Origin: Basidiobolus ranarum
Lineage: Eukaryota > Basidiobolomycota > Basidiobolomycetes > Basidiobolales
Assembly (NCBI GenBank): GCA_040143965.1
Contig: JASJQH010006883.1
Coordinates: 1 to 60,323, forward strand
Reading direction: 5' to 3'
Length of the DNA: 60,323 nucleotides
Made by a program: the position numbers and the translations under genes. This document shows, in pieces, positions 57,460-60,323 of the stretch (within the stretch, counting starts at the first letter, position 1; the number at the start of each line of letters is the position of its first letter). The notes under the pieces are model-generated. The model did not search any database and was not told the origin of the DNA. It was given only the letters and a program-made list of their open reading frames with translations.

Positions 57460-59027
57460 TTAGAACCATTGCCTGTAGGTCACAATATATGTTAACAAAA
57501 GTCCAAGGAGGTAAAGAGGACTGACTGATAAATTAAATCCTTGAGAAGGTGGAAGAATTGATAGAGTATTGCAATTTGGGGTAACACCATAATCCACGTT
57601 TGATGGATCCTTGCTTGGACAGCTAAATTGGAAGAATGCTGGACAACTTCGAACCACATCCCAGCAAAGATCTAAGCATGGTAAATACTCCATAAAAGCG
57701 TTGGTATCATTAAGAGTGAAGGGACCGACTGAATATGTGGGATTATCGTTACGAAATTGTAATCCAGGGGCTTCACCACCTGGGGGTGTACCAGTAGCAC
57801 ATCTGGGAATTGTGATGGCACAAATCCAGGTTTTATATGCCTTTCGACAATCATCACAGGTTCGAAGTGGGGAATAAACGGTACTACAATCAAACCGTTT
57901 TAAAGCATCTTCAAAGCTTTGATATCTCTCGTTAGCAAATGCATCATATCTTTCGGTTAGTACTTTTTGGTCAGTAATGTTATTTGGTGACGGTACAGAA
58001 TAGTTGACATCGGTACAGAATTTGGTAGGCTGTATTACTCTGCAGTTACTTTCTTTAACATGATATTAGTATAGCTATATTAGAATGTAAGCCCATATTG
58101 GTATATTTACCTGCTTGTGCTGTTCCAAAAGATACGCTATTTGTAATTCTTCGGTATTGAGTATGACCCGTAGATTCTTCGGTGTAGAAGATTCGATATT
58201 TGGAGTTAACTTCAAGGTTATCAACATGAAAGCGAACTACTTCTTGAGCTACATCTCTCTTAACATGGAAAGACTTAAGAGATTTTTTGGATAACATACA
58301 GAGCGGCATCCAAGTAGATGTCTCATTCTCCGGGAGGACGTACGCTTTAAGAACGGTTTGTTTTTTCGAACTTTGAATGGCTGAAAAAGCTGCAGTATTA
58401 TGGTCTGTATCGTGAAGGATTACTGTCGTAGAACTCTGGTTTTCCATAAAACCTAGATTGTACAGATATAGATATTTAGTAAATAGGGTGAGGGAGGGGG
58501 ATTCTAACTCAAACCTCTATGTAGATAATACCTGTAACTGAAGCACTGAGCTCATATTGCCAAAAATTCTCTTCAGAACTAGAACTTTCAAGCTTGGGAG
58601 CATGTACGCTGAGGTAAAGATTTTTGGTAGAAGGGGTAATACCTTCAACAACCAAACGAACATATTCTAAACCAACCTCTTTCTTGAACTTCAAATCTGA
58701 TTTATCCACTTGTATCGTATCAGGTCCTGGTGTGGAGTCAGTTTGAGAAATATATAAATCCAATGGTTTTAATTGTTTAGTGGACGCCGGCAAGGTGCAT
58801 ATAGATAATGTCAGGTACAAGTTGAATGCTTTAGGTGTAGATTTATCATGAAGTAGTGGATTCAAAGGATTCGAAGGGTCAAAATAATAATTTGCGATTT
58901 CACCGTTATGTACGGTACCAGAAATAATGGTGTTTTTAACTAAGGGTGTGGTAATTAGTGAGCAGTTAATGGACAATTTAACAGTGGTGAGAATGAATAA
59001 TACTCCAAATAATGCTTTATTCCTCAT
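57460..59027 (-). CDS. MID1: Stretch-activated calcium channel subunit Mid1
   Basis: Exons 59027..58532, 58452..58111, 58052..57460; 476 aa. A signal peptide (residues 1-22, LFGVLFILTTVKLSINC) is followed by a beta-rich extracellular region, then a Cys-rich C-terminal domain with the family pattern: FCTDVNYSVPSP, RYDAFANERYQSFEDAL, RTCDDCRKAYKTWICAITIP, CLDLCWDVVRSCPAFFQFSC, YGVTPNCNTL. It ends in a hydrophobic helix (LYLLGLLLTYIVTY). Several N-glycosylation sequons (NYS, NIT, NDT, NLS) fit the glycosylated yeast protein. Mid1 partners Cch1 in the plasma-membrane high-affinity calcium influx system, acting in mating, cell-wall and ER-stress survival. It is shorter than many ascomycete Mid1 proteins, mostly in the N-terminal half. 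Splicing phases are consistent throughout. Confidence 0.9.
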
Positions 59028-59718
59028 TAGAATGTGCTGATATACGCAGGCTATTGCAGCCGTTCTAAAAAATGTTGAAGTTATTCGAGAAGCCTTAAAA
59101 AAATTGACGTCTAATTTTTATCACCAAATGTACTTGGTTAATTAATCATTATGTTGAGAACTACTAAATATGGGGAAGATGGGACTAGTGCCATAATGAA
59201 ATTAGTAAAGCAGTCAGAATACAGATCACTGCGCGATAAACCACTGACATATCTTCTAGTGAGATTTGAAACAAATGTCTATGCTGTATAATAAGACATC
59301 CATTGCCGCATTGCCGTCATAAGAGCTTTAAGCTGTCTCTTAATAGAAGGTTCGATCTAATTCGGAGTAGTTTATCCATCGAATTGATAAATGCGAGTGT
59401 GGATTACGTTACTGATGCTTGTTGGCTAAAGCAACCTCACAAATACTGGTATTCTATTTTCGCCCAATCATTACTCACCATCTGGCTCTCGATGACCACA
59501 TACTGTTTTAATCGATGCTAAAGATTCTGATTTAAATGGTAACCGCTTTTAAACTCAAACTCATCTTTATCATACATTTATTTAAATCCTTTAACGAGGC
59601 AGCACTTCATTCAACCTTATAGTTTTCTTTTAGTCAACGTTTTATATATCTGTCTGTATATCGTTTCTCAGCTACAACCCCACTTTTCAAATAGCTAAAT
59701 TTTTGACTCTTTCTTGTA
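59028..59718. promoter_or_regulatory. Divergent promoter region, MID1 / Herp-like gene
   Basis: 691 bases between divergent starts, AT-rich. GGTTCGATCTA near 59350 is B-box-like but no tRNA can be drawn around it. No other motif recognised. Confidence 0.5.
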
Positions 59719-60311
59719 ATGAGTTCTCCAAATAACGCAATTCAAATTTACGTGAGGTCACCCAATAGCACAATTCCTAACGACTATCATATTACCACAA
59801 CTCCCGAAGATAATATAGCATCTGTTAAACAAAAAATCCATGATACCTTGGAAGTTCAACCCAATGTTGAAGACCAACGTCTAATCTTTCAAGGAAAGAT
59901 TCTGTCAGATCAAGATTTGATTAAGAACGTACTTAAGAAGGTAACCTATTACTAGCACAATATTCCCACTAAAGTTTCCACTAACATCCTGGCACAGGTC
60001 GATCAATCGATGCCTCAAATATTCCATTTAGTAGTTAAATCAGGACTCACTACAGAGCCCCTAGCTCAAACTATTACTCCCGTTAACCAACCTCAAAGCA
60101 GTTATGGCATTAACTCCACCAACTCCTTTTTCCGTCATCGCTTCCAGTCGCAATTTGATTCCTCTTTCGAAAATTCTTTCTTTCAATCTGCACCCGTACC
60201 CCTACCAACTGGTCCCAATTTCAATACACCTATATCCCAAAATACGCCAGTTCACCCATATCTAGCAACTACTTTGGGCTTACCACCTCAATATCAATAC
60301 GTCTTGATCAA
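59719..60311 (+). CDS. Ubiquitin-like-domain membrane protein, Herp-like (5' part)
   Basis: Exons 59719..59940 and 59998..60311, then a donor GTAAGT at 60312 leading out of the window, so the gene is cut at its 3' end; 178 complete codons are seen. Residues about 8-97 are a ubiquitin-like fold (IQIYVRSPN, IASVKQKIHDTLEVQPNVED, QRLIFQGKILSDQDLIKNVL, then QIFHLVVKSG), with the last beta strand supplied by exon 2. A low-complexity Gln/Asn/Ser/Pro stretch follows. This arrangement resembles Herp/HERPUD and fungal ER-associated ubiquitin-domain proteins, in which membrane helices come later; those would be beyond the window. Such proteins help assemble ER-associated degradation ligases. Family assignment rests on the UBL plus linker only. 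Confidence 0.72.
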
Positions 60312-60323
60312 GTAAGTAACATA

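Noticed and set aside
57611-57893. Plus-strand and alternative minus-strand frames in MID1
   Set aside because: They overlap the Cys-rich exon of MID1, which reads through contiguously in its own frame.

Overview
The window is nuclear DNA of a fungus. It is AT-rich by eye, with short introns (mostly about 50-90 bases), GT-AG junctions and occasional yeast-like branch sites such as TGCTAAC. The gene set is fungal: VTC polyphosphate synthase subunits, the DASH subunit Duo1, a Mid1 calcium-channel subunit, a Pho85-type (PCL) cyclin, a hybrid histidine kinase, a PPxY-type arrestin adaptor, Rna1, Sil1 and Med16. I could not place the species. The intron richness, a long CENP-E-type kinesin and large gene-poor gaps do not suit a budding yeast, but I cannot choose between an early-diverging lineage and an intron-rich member of the Dikarya. 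I saw no LTR element, other virus-like element, CRISPR array or rRNA.

Layout. 1-7.2 kb: 3' end of a hybrid histidine kinase, a small C2H2 zinc-finger protein, an EAF-type elongation factor and an arrestin-related adaptor. 7.2-15.2 kb: an 8-kb gene-poor stretch whose only recognisable gene is a PCL cyclin. It holds at least four copies of a roughly 330-370 bp repeat, arranged as two inverted pairs: one pair brackets the cyclin, and the other forms a compact 0.77-kb foldback element. 15.2-31.2 kb: MED16 (16 exons, minus), a CENP-E-like kinesin (plus), PRP40 (15 exons, minus) and DUO1 (minus). 31.7-38.7 kb: SIL1, a lysophospholipid acyltransferase, RNA1 (RanGAP) and an amino-acid/auxin-permease-family transporter. 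39.9-44.6 kb: a PX-PH phospholipase D. 45-51.9 kb: a small membrane protein, then VTC1 (minus) and VTC4 (plus) head to head across a 3.2-kb gap. 53.2-60.3 kb: ribosomal protein eL31, a RanBPM/Gid1 protein, MID1 and the 5' part of a Herp-like ubiquitin-domain protein cut by the window edge.

I rebuilt 21 gene models by joining exons so that reading phase is kept at every junction and family motifs continue across it. Together they contain about 83 coding introns; among the models complete in the window only VTC4 lacks one. Most genes are unrelated housekeeping functions. Connections that may matter are VTC1-VTC4 (subunits of one polyphosphate polymerase complex), kinesin/DUO1 (both spindle-kinetochore factors within 10 kb) and MED16/EAF (both act with RNA polymerase II).

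The most interesting points are the inverted-repeat architecture around the cyclin, a CaaX-like C-terminus on the CENP-E kinesin, a 9-nt micro-exon carrying the catalytic histidine of phospholipase D, a stop-free in-frame intron hidden in DUO1, competing donor sites in VTC1, and an apparently ATP-lid-degenerate histidine kinase.
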